From the NCBI RefSeq assembly GCF_003989745.1, contig NZ_RZGS01000011.1, forward strand, positions 1 through 64,000: DNA of 64,000 nt, read 5' to 3'. This stretch comes from Legionella septentrionalis (GTDB lineage: Bacteria; Pseudomonadota; Gammaproteobacteria; Legionellales; Legionellaceae). Shown here in pieces: positions 10,464 through 19,760 of this stretch; position 1 is the first letter of the stretch, and every line of letters begins with the position of its first letter. A program made the translations under genes and the position numbers. The notes beneath the pieces are model-generated. The model ran no database searches and was not told the DNA's origin. It saw nothing but the letters and a program-made list of their open reading frames with translations.

Positions 10464-12269
10464 ATGAGTAAAACCCTTGATGTGCAGGAGCTTAGCGTTG
10501 CTTTCCGAACCAGGGAGCGCACGCTCCTTGCAGTAGATCATATAAATTTTTATCTGAATTCCGGTGAAACCGTCGCTTTGCTGGGGGAATCGGGCTGCGG
10601 AAAATCACTAACCTCACTTGCTTTAATGCGGCTTTTACCCCCACAGGGTGTGTACGGCAGTACCAGTGCCGTTAAAATGGACAAACTGGATCTTTTAAAT
10701 TTGCCTGAACAACTCATGCGTTCAGTGCGCGGGCGCAGGATGGCGATGATTTTTCAGGAGCCGATGACTGCCCTTAATCCGGTGATGAGCATCGGGGAGC
10801 AATTGGCCGAAGCATTAAAGTCCCAGCAACTTGACAAAAAGCAATTGCAAAAAAAATTACTTGCTTTGCTTGCAGAAGTTGAAATGCCGCAACCTGAATT
10901 ACGTTTAAAGCAATATCCGCATCAATTGTCAGGCGGGCAAAAACAGCGCATCGTGATTGCAATGGCTTTGGCCAGGAATCCTGAAATTCTCATTGCTGAT
11001 GAACCCACCACGGCTCTGGATGTCACAATCCAAGCACAAATACTGGCTTTGCTGAAAAAACTGCAACAACAGCACCAAATGAGTTTGTTATTGATCACGC
11101 ATGATCTGGGCGTGGTACGTGCTATGGCCGATCGCGTATGTGTTATGTACGCAGGGCAAATAGTTGAAGTTGCAGCGGTACCGCAGTTTTTCGCCCAGCC
11201 GCTGCATCCTTATGCACAACAATTGCTGGTTTCAGTGCCTTCGCTTGCCAAGCGGGGTCAGCATTTGCAAACTATTGCAGGCCAGGTGCCTTCTTTGGAT
11301 AATATGCCAGCAGGTTGTCGATTCCATCCGCGCTGCGCGCACCGTTTTGCTCCCTGTGCCACCAATGAGCCCTCTCTGCTCGCCATGGAGAATAACCGCC
11401 TGGTGCGTTGCCATTTGTATCCCGAACATAAGTCACCCCCTCCTTTATCCGAGCAATTGAATTTCTGGACGCGGCCTTCTACAGAGCATGAATTGGTGTT
11501 AAGCGTACGCAATTTAAGTGTTTACTTTAATTACAAACGCTCTCTTTGGTTTAAACGAAGTTCTGCAAGCATAAAAGCAGTCGATGATTTATCTTTTAAT
11601 CTTTATAAAGGAAAAACTTTGGCTTTGGTCGGGGAATCAGGCTGCGGCAAAACAACCACAGCCCGCGCGATACTTGGCTTGCAAGCCATTACGTCTGGCG
11701 CAATAATTTATCAGGGAAAAAATATTGCAGCATTGAAAGGTCGCCATTTACGATATTTTCGTAAAAAAGTACAAATTATTTTCCAGGATCCATTTTCCTC
11801 GATGAACCCGCGGATGACAGTAGGGGAAATACTCGCAGAAGGCATGCGTGCACAAAATTTTCCTACTGCATACATCCGCAAAAGACAACAAGAGCTTCTG
11901 GAACAAGTCAATCTGCCACAAAGCAGTTTACACCGCTACCCACATCAATTTTCTGGAGGGCAAAGACAACGCATTTGCATTGCACGTGCTTTGGCTACCG
12001 AACCGGAATTACTGATTTGCGATGAGCCTACTAGTGCGCTGGATATTTCTGTGCAGGCACAAATATTAAACTTATTAAAATCCTTACAACAAGAATATGC
12101 GCTGACTTATTTATTCATCACTCACAATATGGCTGTCGTATCTTACATTGCGGATGAAGTTTTAGTGATGCAAGCCGGAAAAATGGTAGAACAGGGGCTT
12201 AGTGAGGAGATATTCGCTAAGCCTAAGGAAGCCTATACACGACAATTGTTAGCCAGTGTCTTAGAGTGA
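10464..12269 (+). CDS. Fused oligopeptide/dipeptide ABC transporter ATP-binding protein (OppD-OppF type)
   Basis: The product is 601 residues with two complete ABC ATPase domains in one chain. Domain 1 (about 5-290) has Walker A GESGCGKS, signature LSGGQKQR and Walker B LIADEP. Domain 2 (about 345-595) has GESGCGKT, FSGGQRQR and LICDEP. The oligopeptide-transport extension with the cysteine motif CRFHPRCAHRFAPC lies between them. This arrangement is that of YejF/GsiA-like peptide importers. No permease or binding-protein gene is adjacent, so it must work with components encoded elsewhere. The last 9 bp overlap the 3' end of the convergent gene at 12261. Confidence 0.9.
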   Translation: MSKTLDVQELSVAFRTRERTLLAVDHINFYLNSGETVALLGESGCGKSLTSLALMRLLPPQGVYGSTSAVKMDKLDLLNLPEQLMRSVRGRRMAMIFQEPMTALNPVMSIGEQLAEALKSQQLDKKQLQKKLLALLAEVEMPQPELRLKQYPHQLSGGQKQRIVIAMALARNPEILIADEPTTALDVTIQAQILALLKKLQQQHQMSLLLITHDLGVVRAMADRVCVMYAGQIVEVAAVPQFFAQPLHPYAQQLLVSVPSLAKRGQHLQTIAGQVPSLDNMPAGCRFHPRCAHRFAPCATNEPSLLAMENNRLVRCHLYPEHKSPPPLSEQLNFWTRPSTEHELVLSVRNLSVYFNYKRSLWFKRSSASIKAVDDLSFNLYKGKTLALVGESGCGKTTTARAILGLQAITSGAIIYQGKNIAALKGRHLRYFRKKVQIIFQDPFSSMNPRMTVGEILAEGMRAQNFPTAYIRKRQQELLEQVNLPQSSLHRYPHQFSGGQRQRICIARALATEPELLICDEPTSALDISVQAQILNLLKSLQQEYALTYLFITHNMAVVSYIADEVLVMQAGKMVEQGLSEEIFAKPKEAYTRQLLASVLE

Positions 12270-13715
12270 ATTGGCAAGAGTATCCTGCTTTTTTTCCTCT
12301 TCATTTTCTTTTTCCACTACAGCTTGTTGAGGAGGTTGTGGAAATAAAGGCTGGTAAGTTCCAGAAACGTCTACTGCGGAAGTGTTGGCAGCATTGTTTT
12401 CGACATGGCTTTTGATTTCTGGCAGCAAATTGGCAATATGCTGTATGGGGTTTCTACCCTCTTCTTCCAAGACTTGGCTGCCGAAACCTTGCTTAAGCCG
12501 GGAGACGGCATGATTTAAGCCAGTAATGATACTGCCTATAAGAGTTGGGGCAGCAGTAGTTGCAAATCCCACGGCCGCGCCTATGCCAAGACCTGCAAGG
12601 GTACCCCAGCCTGGAATGATAGAGCCCAGGATAGCACCAATTAATGCACCGCTTGCCGTGGTTCCTACAGCCATTAATGATGCTCCTGCAATACGTGCAG
12701 GGAAAGAAGAGCTTTTAATGATTTGGGCAAATCCTGAAATGACAATCCCGGCAGCGCAACCTATCCCTGCCCCAATCAGGGCGCCTATGCCACTGCCTAA
12801 TCCTGGAAAAACCAAGGTTCCTAATAAAGCACCAATGCCAGCTCCTGTCGCACTACTACCCAGGGTTGTCAACACGGTGCCGAAGAAATGTGCAACTTCT
12901 CCCTTTCCTATAAATAAACGGCTTAATCCGACAGCAGTTATGCCTGCTGCGGCACCAAATCCTGCACCGATTGCGGCACCCAGCGGACCAAGGAAAATGC
13001 CGACAATACCGCCTATGGCTGCCCCCATGCTTGCAAATAGCAACGGCATGCTGCCCTCTATGTAAGTTCTTGGTTTTTTAAAAATTGATTGTGAAGGCAT
13101 CCAGGCGGAAAACATTTCCGGATTAAATAAGAATTTTTCTTCTTCTAGTATAAAAATGGGTTGTGTTTTGTTGGCCAAAGTTATATTTGCCAAGTTTGAT
13201 TGGGTTATATGCTTTGCATAATCCCCTGCAACAATAGCGAACAAATCGAAGTTACATTCCCCTTGTTCTGTCAGCATATCCTTACGATGTGTTTGCCAAA
13301 ATTTGATAAAATCGGGAAATTCGGTTGGCAACTTGCTTGTGTTATCAAAAAATGAACGTAAGATTTCACTCTCAACTTCCTTTTGAATGCGAAAATTTAT
13401 GGCATCGAGAAGAAAGCGTTCCCAATCGCTAAGCTGTTTATCGCGAGGATCGTCTACAGAGTCGCTGCTTAGATCACCACCACCAAAAAAACGCTTGAAT
13501 CTTTGTATATCGCTGGATTCTATAAAGCCAGCAACATAAGGATATTTAAGATTCCCATCTGCATTAAATTGGGCAAGGAAAACCTGTTGCAGCGAGCTTG
13601 GTTTTTTTGTATGCCTTGCCTCAATGGCATCCAATACTTCTGCTTCATGCATGGCAGATGTCAGAAAATTTTTTCTATATACTTCTTGATAAGAGGCAGT
13701 TGAAAATTTAGGCAT
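12261..13715 (-). CDS. Orphan protein with three glycine-zipper hydrophobic hairpins; effector candidate
   Basis: The product is 484 residues and matches no family I recognise. The N-terminal 220 residues are soluble and charged. From about 230 to 390 come three copies of a hydrophobic glycine-zipper unit, each two GxxxG-rich arms joined by a Pro-Gly or Gly-Pro turn. They begin near residues 230 (GAAIGGIVGIFLGPLGAAIG), 290 (GALLGTLVFPGLGSGIGALI) and 350 (GALIGAILGSIIPGWGTLAG). The spacing of about 60 residues suggests internal duplication. The C-terminus is hydrophilic with an acidic patch KENEEEKK about 10-17 residues from the end. That resembles the E-block of Dot/Icm-secreted proteins (inference). 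There is no signal peptide, and no clear ribosome site precedes the ATG. A membrane-inserting secreted effector or a membrane-remodelling protein would fit. Confidence 0.75.
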   Translation of the reverse strand: MPKFSTASYQEVYRKNFLTSAMHEAEVLDAIEARHTKKPSSLQQVFLAQFNADGNLKYPYVAGFIESSDIQRFKRFFGGGDLSSDSVDDPRDKQLSDWERFLLDAINFRIQKEVESEILRSFFDNTSKLPTEFPDFIKFWQTHRKDMLTEQGECNFDLFAIVAGDYAKHITQSNLANITLANKTQPIFILEEEKFLFNPEMFSAWMPSQSIFKKPRTYIEGSMPLLFASMGAAIGGIVGIFLGPLGAAIGAGFGAAAGITAVGLSRLFIGKGEVAHFFGTVLTTLGSSATGAGIGALLGTLVFPGLGSGIGALIGAGIGCAAGIVISGFAQIIKSSSFPARIAGASLMAVGTTASGALIGAILGSIIPGWGTLAGLGIGAAVGFATTAAPTLIGSIITGLNHAVSRLKQGFGSQVLEEEGRNPIQHIANLLPEIKSHVENNAANTSAVDVSGTYQPLFPQPPQQAVVEKENEEEKKQDTLANSL

Positions 13716-13788
13716 AAATTAATTAAAATTAACATCAATAATATTGATTATAAATTTTCCACATTAACGAATTATTAAGAACTTCAAG

Positions 13789-14529
13789 TTAGTTTACTGG
13801 CAAGGGTTTTAAAAAACGTTTATTTTCTTCGCAATATAGGATCACGCCGCCAATGACCGCCGCGGGCATGGTAATCAAGTTTAGGAAGGGGATAAAACTC
13901 AGGAAGTTTATAAAAGCACCGAATCCAAGAGTCATCAACCGATTATCATTTATTTTTTCGCGCATGGCATTAAAAGTAACTAAATTATTATCCATAACAA
14001 AATCCTGATACTGGAAACTCAGCATCCAGGCGTTAAATAAAAACCAGATGAAAGGATAGATGGGTTGAATCAATGGCACAAAAAATAAAAGACAGACAAT
14101 AATAAAGCGCGGCAAAAAATAAGCTACAAATTGCCCCTGGCGTTTGATGGTGCGAATTGTGATTTCAGCCAAAGATATGGAGGGGATCGCGCTTTGATAT
14201 AATATCTTTTGTGCTTTTTCGGCTAATAAACCATTAAACGGTGCAGCAAGCAAGTTAAACATCACCGTAAACATGGAGAGGAAAAGCAGAAAAAAGCTGA
14301 TTATAAAAACAATTAAAAACACGGTACTTAAAAAACTAAGCCATGCCGGCAATTGCTCTATGTAATAATAGGAGTAGGGAAAAAGGTAGTGATAAATAAG
14401 ATAAAAAAGACCGGCAAACAGCAAAAAATTAAAAAATACCGGCAGCAAGATATAGCGTTTCAATCCTTTGCTAAGCAGATGCCTGACACCTGATAATAAA
14501 TAAACTATTCCTTGCAAAAAATCATTCAT
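13789..14529 (-). CDS. CysZ/EI24-like inner-membrane protein
   Basis: The product is 246 residues with four to six hydrophobic segments. The pattern MNDFLQGIVYLLSGVRHLLSKGLKRYILLPV at the N-terminus and the LLAAPFNGLLAEK segment near the middle are typical of the CysZ/EI24 family (PF07264). The start at 14529 follows a GGGA site and gives the canonical opening, whereas an upstream in-frame start adds 32 unconserved residues. E. coli CysZ (253 residues) is a sulfate permease. No cysteine-biosynthesis gene is near, so the substrate here is uncertain. It is divergent from the small membrane protein at 14649. Confidence 0.8.
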   Translation of the reverse strand: MNDFLQGIVYLLSGVRHLLSKGLKRYILLPVFFNFLLFAGLFYLIYHYLFPYSYYYIEQLPAWLSFLSTVFLIVFIISFFLLFLSMFTVMFNLLAAPFNGLLAEKAQKILYQSAIPSISLAEITIRTIKRQGQFVAYFLPRFIIVCLLFFVPLIQPIYPFIWFLFNAWMLSFQYQDFVMDNNLVTFNAMREKINDNRLMTLGFGAFINFLSFIPFLNLITMPAAVIGGVILYCEENKRFLKPLPVN

Positions 14530-14648
14530 TTTATTCCCATCCTTGCTGGTATTGCTGCCATTATAAACTGAAAAAAGTGATTTGCGGTAAAATGATAAGG
14601 CAACTAGGATTAAGATAACACTCAATCAACCAATCAGGGGAAGAAGCG

Positions 14649-15098
14649 ATGATTGAGAAAATGATAATTCTTGGTATGTTGCTACTTTTTTGGATTGTTT
14701 TATATCGAATTTTTATAAGCAAACGCTCCAGAATTCCCAAGTTAAAAGCGACGATTGTCGTTCTTCTTTTTTCTTCTTTGCTTTTTCAATTCGGTTATGA
14801 TTTGCACGCTTTTCTGGCGCGTTCATTGTTTTCTTTGCAAAAAGAGGGTGAGGTTGCACTGCCTGCCTCGCCGTTGAGGATTCCCGCTCAAGAAAATAAT
14901 AGTTATTGCAACCGCTTCATGGATCAGCATGGACAACCCCTCACCACCGTTTCTGTTCGTGAGGGTGAGCGGTTTTGCGGCAAATTCTGGCGTTTGGACA
15001 GAAAAAAAGTTCTCTACATTCCATACAAAATGCTAAATGATAAGCAGGTGATGTATTGGGCTTCTCCGGCATTGCAAATCATTGGACCCAAACCATAA
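14649..15098 (+). CDS. Small membrane-anchored protein of unknown function
   Basis: The product is 149 residues and I do not recognise it. Two hydrophobic segments (about 5-23 and 34-56) are followed by a periplasmic-looking domain of about 85 residues. That domain has two Cys (in NNSYCNRF and ERFCGKFW) that could pair. A purine-rich GGGGAAGAAG site precedes the ATG. It is divergent from the EI24-like gene with 119 bp between the starts. The following 329 bp without genes contain the MITE-like element described below. Confidence 0.65.
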   Translation: MIEKMIILGMLLLFWIVLYRIFISKRSRIPKLKATIVVLLFSSLLFQFGYDLHAFLARSLFSLQKEGEVALPASPLRIPAQENNSYCNRFMDQHGQPLTTVSVREGERFCGKFWRLDRKKVLYIPYKMLNDKQVMYWASPALQIIGPKP

Positions 15099-15176
15099 GT
15101 ATTGCCTTGGCAAAGGGTGTGGCTACCTTATTCTATCCTAATTTTTGTTTGGGTTCGCGGCAAAGGCAATATCTCA

Positions 15177-15349
15177 CAGGGTAAACGCATCTAAATGCAC
15201 ATTAAAATACCAAATCGTCTACGTTCCGTGCTTTATGCACGGAATCCAGCCTCGATCGTAAAAGAAGATCGTATGGATTCCGTGCATAAAGCACGGTAAG
15301 TAGGCAAAGATGAAGCATTTTTTGCTCAAAATTAGATGAGTTTACCCTG
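15177..15349. mobile_element. MITE-like element with 18-bp terminal inverted repeats and 10-bp target duplication
   Basis: The left end CAGGGTAAACGCATCTAA (15177-15194) and the right end, read on the other strand as CAGGGTAAACTCATCTAA (15349-15332), match at 17 of 18 positions. The element is 173 bp and is flanked on both sides by CAATATCTCA (15167-15176 and 15350-15359), a 10-bp direct repeat as left by transposition. It has no coding capacity. Its centre carries a 23-bp perfect inverted repeat (separate entry). A 9-10 to 12-bp duplication is usual for the IS4 group, so mobilisation by a related transposase elsewhere in the genome is plausible but inferred. This element accounts for most of the gene-free stretch 15099-15427. 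Confidence 0.8.
15226..15296. repeat. Nested perfect inverted repeat inside the MITE-like element
   Basis: A 23-bp arm at 15226-15248 (CCGTGCTTTATGCACGG then AATCCA) is repeated in exact reverse complement at 15274-15296. An inner CGATC/GATCG pair lies in the 25-bp loop. Each arm also contains its own small palindrome (CCGTGC-N5-GCACGG). The segment can fold either as one long stem or as two small hairpins. Confidence 0.85.
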
Positions 15350-15427
15350 CAATATCTCATTCCGAGCCAATACTTAAGCGCAGGGATAGTGCTCTTTTGC
15401 ATCACACCATGCGGGAAGACTGTAATT

Positions 15428-17134
15428 TTATTTCACTAAATTCATGATGAAATTCGCGATTTCCGTAACAGGAATTTGCTGGATTTCATCCTTATCCCGT
15501 GTTTTGTACTCGATAAGATCTTGTGCAAGATTTCTGTCACTGATAACCAAACGATGAGGAATACCGATTAAGTCATTGTCAGCAAATAAAACGCCAGGAC
15601 GCTCATTGCGATCGTCTAGTAACACATCTACGCCATGATTTAAAAATTGCTGGTACAAGGCTTCTGCTTTTTCTTTAACTTCCGGTGAACGGTGACTGTT
15701 AATCGGTATAATGACTAATTGAAAAGGTGCAAGCGCTTTGGGCCAAATGATGCCGCGCTCGTCATGATGTTGTTCAATTGCGGCTGCAACAACCCGACTT
15801 ATACCTAAACCGTAACAACCCATTAACATGGTTTGTAGTTGTCCTTCCTCGTTAACGACAGCAGCTTGCATGGCATGGGCGTATTTTTCTCCCAATTGAA
15901 ATACATGGCCTACTTCTATGCCGCGGCATGCGTGCAGCATGCCTTTCCCATCCGGGCTTGCATCGCCTTCTTTTACATTGCGCAAATCATACGTATCCTG
16001 ATAGCTTGCGTCGCGCCCCCAGGCTGCGTGGATATAATGCATGTCTGCTTCATTTGCACCGCATACAAACTCGTTTATTGCGAGTGCATGATGATCCGCA
16101 ATTACGGGGATATCCAGGTTGACTGGTCCCAAAGAACCGACCGGTGCGCCTAAATTTTTGGCAATTAATTCTTCATTGACCAAACGTAGCGGCGATTTTA
16201 CCCACGGGTGCTTGGCAGCTTTTACCTCGTTTAATTCATCATCTCCACGCAATATCAAGGCAATAAAAGGATGCTCAGTCCCCTCAACGATTAAGGTTTT
16301 CACGGTGTGTGCAGGGGTAATTTTTAGATACTGGGTAACTTCGGCAATGGTTTTCTGTCCAGGGGTGGCTATTTTTTTCATGTTTTCCTGCGGTAGAGCC
16401 GATGCTTTTTCAGGAATAAGGCTCGTTGCCTGCTCAACATTTGCAGCATAATTACTGGCATCAGAATAAAAAATGATGTCTTCGCCGGAATCAGCCAGTA
16501 CCTGAAATTCATGCGAAGCGGAGCCGCCAATTGCGCCTGTATCTGCTTCCACAGCACGATATTTAAGGCCCAGGCGGTCGAATATCCTGCAGTAAGTTTG
16601 ATACATGGTTTCATAGGTGCTTTGTAAGCATTCCTGGCTTAAATGAAAAGAATAGGCATCTTTCATGATGAATTCCCGTGCACGCATGACGCCAAAACGC
16701 GGGCGGATTTCATCACGGAATTTAGTTTGGATTTGATATAAATTGATGGGCAATTGCTTGTATGATTGCAATTCATTGCGCATTAAATCGGTAACTACTT
16801 CTTCATGGGTAGGGCCAAAACAATAATCGCGCCCATTGCTGTCTTGCATGGTTAATAACAGGCCGCCGAATGTTTCCCAGCGCCCTGTTTCCTGCCACAG
16901 TTCAGCAGGCTGCACAGCAGGCATTAAAATTTCCAAAGCCTGGGAGCGGTTCATTTCCTCACGAACAATTTGCTCAACTTTACGTAACACTTTCAACCCC
17001 ATGGGAAGCCATGTGTAAAGGCCTGAACCCAATTTGCGGATCATTCCGGCGCGCAACATCAATTTGTGGGACGTAATTTCTGCATCATTGGGGGTTTCTT
17101 TTAATGTTGCATATAACCATTGTGAGGCACGCAT
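15428..17134 (-). CDS. proS: Prolyl-tRNA synthetase, bacterial type with editing insertion
   Basis: The enzyme charges tRNA-Pro with proline in the cytosol. The product is 568 residues (E. coli 572). The N-terminal class II core shows [19 protein letters not shown] (motif 1) and [12 protein letters not shown] (motif 2 region). The insertion of about 180 residues (roughly 220-400, with [10 protein letters not shown] and VGSLGPVNL) is the Ala-tRNA-Pro editing domain. [17 protein letters not shown] is motif 3, and the anticodon-binding domain ends the protein. The ATG at 17134 follows AGGAG by 5 bp, and an in-frame upstream start is rejected. A structured leader precedes it. Confidence 0.97.
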   Translation of the reverse strand: MRASQWLYATLKETPNDAEITSHKLMLRAGMIRKLGSGLYTWLPMGLKVLRKVEQIVREEMNRSQALEILMPAVQPAELWQETGRWETFGGLLLTMQDSNGRDYCFGPTHEEVVTDLMRNELQSYKQLPINLYQIQTKFRDEIRPRFGVMRAREFIMKDAYSFHLSQECLQSTYETMYQTYCRIFDRLGLKYRAVEADTGAIGGSASHEFQVLADSGEDIIFYSDASNYAANVEQATSLIPEKASALPQENMKKIATPGQKTIAEVTQYLKITPAHTVKTLIVEGTEHPFIALILRGDDELNEVKAAKHPWVKSPLRLVNEELIAKNLGAPVGSLGPVNLDIPVIADHHALAINEFVCGANEADMHYIHAAWGRDASYQDTYDLRNVKEGDASPDGKGMLHACRGIEVGHVFQLGEKYAHAMQAAVVNEEGQLQTMLMGCYGLGISRVVAAAIEQHHDERGIIWPKALAPFQLVIIPINSHRSPEVKEKAEALYQQFLNHGVDVLLDDRNERPGVLFADNDLIGIPHRLVISDRNLAQDLIEYKTRDKDEIQQIPVTEIANFIMNLVK

Positions 17135-17176
17135 ACCGGCTCCTGTTAAAAGCAAATGAAGTTGAAGTTTGTACCA

Positions 17177-17248
17177 GCACTTTGCTGTGGATTACAAAGT
17201 GCGATCCCATCCTGCTTTGCAGAATGGGGCTTGCAGAGGACCATTATA
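17177..17248 (-). promoter_or_regulatory. proS promoter -10 box and two-hairpin leader
   Basis: On the minus strand a perfect TATAAT (17248-17243) is followed by a leader of roughly 100 nt. The leader can fold two hairpins in tandem. The first is CCCATTCTGC-N3-GCAGGATGGG (17229-17207, one mismatch). The second is GCACTTTG-N10-CAAAGTGC (17202-17177, perfect). The second ends about 30 nt before the AGGAG of proS. The -35 region is poor. The fold suggests regulation or RNA stability, but it matches no family I know. Confidence 0.45.
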
Positions 17249-17314
17249 CTCATCAAGCATGAAAATGCGAGATGGTTAATGGCTTTAAGACGCAGGAATA
17301 AATCCTACTTAAGC

Positions 17315-19663
17315 TTAAGCGGATTCTGAAAGCAATTTTTTATTGCTGCTTGTTTCAGCCGCGTGCACCAATTTGTGAACTTTATCTGCGAGCGCTCCAT
17401 CGTGTTCTGGATCCAGTTGCACAACGGCTTTGGAAAAGTCTTTAAAACGAACTTCACCTGAATTTACATCATAAATAGCGCCCACAATGCCAATTTCTTC
17501 ATCCTTAATCATTTGCTGCAGAATTTTACTCTCTTCGTAAATATGTTGCATGGTATTGGCAATGTTTAATTTGGTAACGTTATTGACAAAATGACTGTTT
17601 TGACCCGTGCGGTTTTGCGAAGTTTCCGCTTCTGCTGTGATGGCGGGTTTTATTTTAGCCAGTAACTGGGTGATATGTCCTTTCTCTACCCCATCACACG
17701 CTGCCTGGATAGCGCCACAACGAGTATGGCCTAGCACTACAATTAGTTTTGCCCCTACCACGTTGCAAGCATATTCAATGCTGGCTAATACATCGTCGTT
17801 GACCACATTGCCGGCAACGCGAACGCAAAATAAGTCGCCAAAGCTCATATCAAAAATGGTCTCAACCGGAACACGTGAATCAATGCAGCCAAGCACTACG
17901 GCAATTGGGTATTGTGTGGCAGCAGTGTGTTTAATATCTATTTTTAAGCTGCGATGAATGCGTGTATCTTGCAAAAAGCGCGAGTTGCCCTCTTTGAGGA
18001 TGTTAAGAACTTGATGCGGAGCGAGCATGGATTGTACATCATAGGTTGTCACATTAATAAAATCCACATAGTTATGAATATCATAATGATCTTTAAAACC
18101 AATCAAATTTAAAGAAATTTGTTTCAGAGGAGCTTGTTCTTCTTTAAATTCCTTCAAAAATTCCACAATTTCCTTATCAATATAATCGGAGTAACGGGCA
18201 TCAATGATCAATTGGGAATTTCTTGGAATAGAATCAAGTTCGGCAATCAGTGAGGCTTTATTTAAAAAAGTTGTTTGCTGCGGCAACACCAGACGATTAG
18301 TAACTCCGTTGGGATAAATTTCTTTAATAATGTCCAGGCGTGCCTGGCTGTTGGATTTTAAAATGTAAAAAAGGCTGACCAGCAACCCAATTAAAATTCC
18401 AGCCAAAAGGTTTAAAGCGACAATAGCCACCAGGGTGGTTATAAACGGGATAAAGCGGTTTAAACCTTGGCGATATATATTGACGTAAATCGATGGCTTG
18501 GTGAGCTTGTATCCGGTATAAATCAAAATAGCAGCAAGGGAAGATAAAGGAATTCTATTCAGTGCATATGGGATAAATAGCACAGCAAGCAGTATAAAAA
18601 TGCCATGCAGAATAGTAGAAAATTTGGTTTTTGCACCTGCCTGAACATTGACTGAGGTGCGTACAATCACCGAGGTAACCGGAATCCCGCCGATTAAACC
18701 TGCGACTAAGTTACCAAAGCCTTGCGCTACCAACTCTTGATCTTTTGAGCAATATCTGCGCATTCTATCTAATTTTTCGCCTGCTTTTACATTAAGAAGG
18801 CTTTCCAGCGAGGCTACCACGGCCAATATCAATGCGCATAAATAAACATTGGGATTGGTCCAGGCAGACCAGTTGGGAGTTTTTATTTCCTCCCATAAAT
18901 CGATTACCCCGTTATGTTGAGGAAGATTAACCAGTTCTGGTGTATTTTGGGCAAGATAAGAATCGGTCAATACAAATAGTTCATTTAAAATAATGCCTGC
19001 AATAACGACGACGATGGCGCCAGGAACTTGCTTTAACCATTTGATTTTGGTTTTATCGAAATAAACTAAAATCATGAGCCCGGTCAGTGAAATAAGAATT
19101 GCACCGCTGTTGATGTGGAAGGATAGTTCATATAATGGTTTGAGCGTAAATCCTTCCGCCATCATGTCCAGCAAATTGGCTTTTAATTCATTGATGGTGG
19201 AGGAAAGCGTGAAAGCAAGAGGCAATTGCTTGATTATTAACAAAATACCAATGGCACAAAGCAAGCCTTGAATCACATTGGAAGGGACATAATCACCAAT
19301 AAAGCCTGCACGCAAACTGCCTAAAATGATTTGCAAAACACCGGCTAGAACCAGAGCCAGCAAGAACGTATTGAAATCGCCTAGCTGCGCCAAGGTAGCC
19401 AGGACAACAGCAGCCATACCAGCCGCCGGCCCGCTCACGCTCACTTGCGAGCCGCTCAAGCTGCCAACGACGATGCCCCCTACGATACCACTTAAAATAC
19501 CTGAAAAGAGCGGGGCCCCTGAAGCGAGGGCAATTCCCAAACAAAGCGGAATGGCTACCAGGAAAACTACTATGGCTGCAATAAAGTCGAATTTGAAATT
19601 TCGTCTTTTATAAACACGCAGTTTACGAAAATTCTTGAGCAAAGATTCGGTCATTGTTTTCAT
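17315..19663 (-). CDS. SulP anion transporter fused to a beta-carbonic anhydrase
   Basis: The product is 782 residues. Residues about 20-440 are a SulP/SLC26 permease: ten or more hydrophobic segments with SGAPLFSGILSGIVGG, SVSGPAAGMAAVV and GGIPVTSVIVRTSVN. Residues about 455-555 form a STAS-like region. Residues about 560-755 form a beta-carbonic anhydrase with zinc ligands in CIDSRVP (Cys about 590, Asp about 592) and GHTRCGAI (His about 646, Cys about 649). Coupling of bicarbonate transport to CO2 hydration at the inner membrane is the likely role. Such fusions are known in several bacterial groups. The gene lies 181 bp upstream of proS on the same strand and is probably a separate unit. 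Confidence 0.93.
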   Translation of the reverse strand: MKTMTESLLKNFRKLRVYKRRNFKFDFIAAIVVFLVAIPLCLGIALASGAPLFSGILSGIVGGIVVGSLSGSQVSVSGPAAGMAAVVLATLAQLGDFNTFLLALVLAGVLQIILGSLRAGFIGDYVPSNVIQGLLCAIGILLIIKQLPLAFTLSSTINELKANLLDMMAEGFTLKPLYELSFHINSGAILISLTGLMILVYFDKTKIKWLKQVPGAIVVVIAGIILNELFVLTDSYLAQNTPELVNLPQHNGVIDLWEEIKTPNWSAWTNPNVYLCALILAVVASLESLLNVKAGEKLDRMRRYCSKDQELVAQGFGNLVAGLIGGIPVTSVIVRTSVNVQAGAKTKFSTILHGIFILLAVLFIPYALNRIPLSSLAAILIYTGYKLTKPSIYVNIYRQGLNRFIPFITTLVAIVALNLLAGILIGLLVSLFYILKSNSQARLDIIKEIYPNGVTNRLVLPQQTTFLNKASLIAELDSIPRNSQLIIDARYSDYIDKEIVEFLKEFKEEQAPLKQISLNLIGFKDHYDIHNYVDFINVTTYDVQSMLAPHQVLNILKEGNSRFLQDTRIHRSLKIDIKHTAATQYPIAVVLGCIDSRVPVETIFDMSFGDLFCVRVAGNVVNDDVLASIEYACNVVGAKLIVVLGHTRCGAIQAACDGVEKGHITQLLAKIKPAITAEAETSQNRTGQNSHFVNNVTKLNIANTMQHIYEESKILQQMIKDEEIGIVGAIYDVNSGEVRFKDFSKAVVQLDPEHDGALADKVHKLVHAAETSSNKKLLSESA

Positions 19664-19760
19664 GGGTCTGCTGGTTATTGTAGCGACATGTTATCGCAAG
19701 AAAATCAAATTGTTAAATCTTTTTTTGTTGTTTTTCAGTGAAAAATGCTCTTTTTTTGCG

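Noticed and set aside
12526-13065. Long plus-strand frame (179 residues, Pro/Ala-rich) opposite the glycine-zipper gene
   Set aside because: It is the mirror image of Gly/Ala codons in the real gene. It is low-complexity, lacks a ribosome site and has no family character.
15202-15405. 67-residue minus-strand frame over the MITE-like element
   Set aside because: It spans the right end and the target duplication of the element, so it cannot be an ancestral gene, and it has no transposase motifs.
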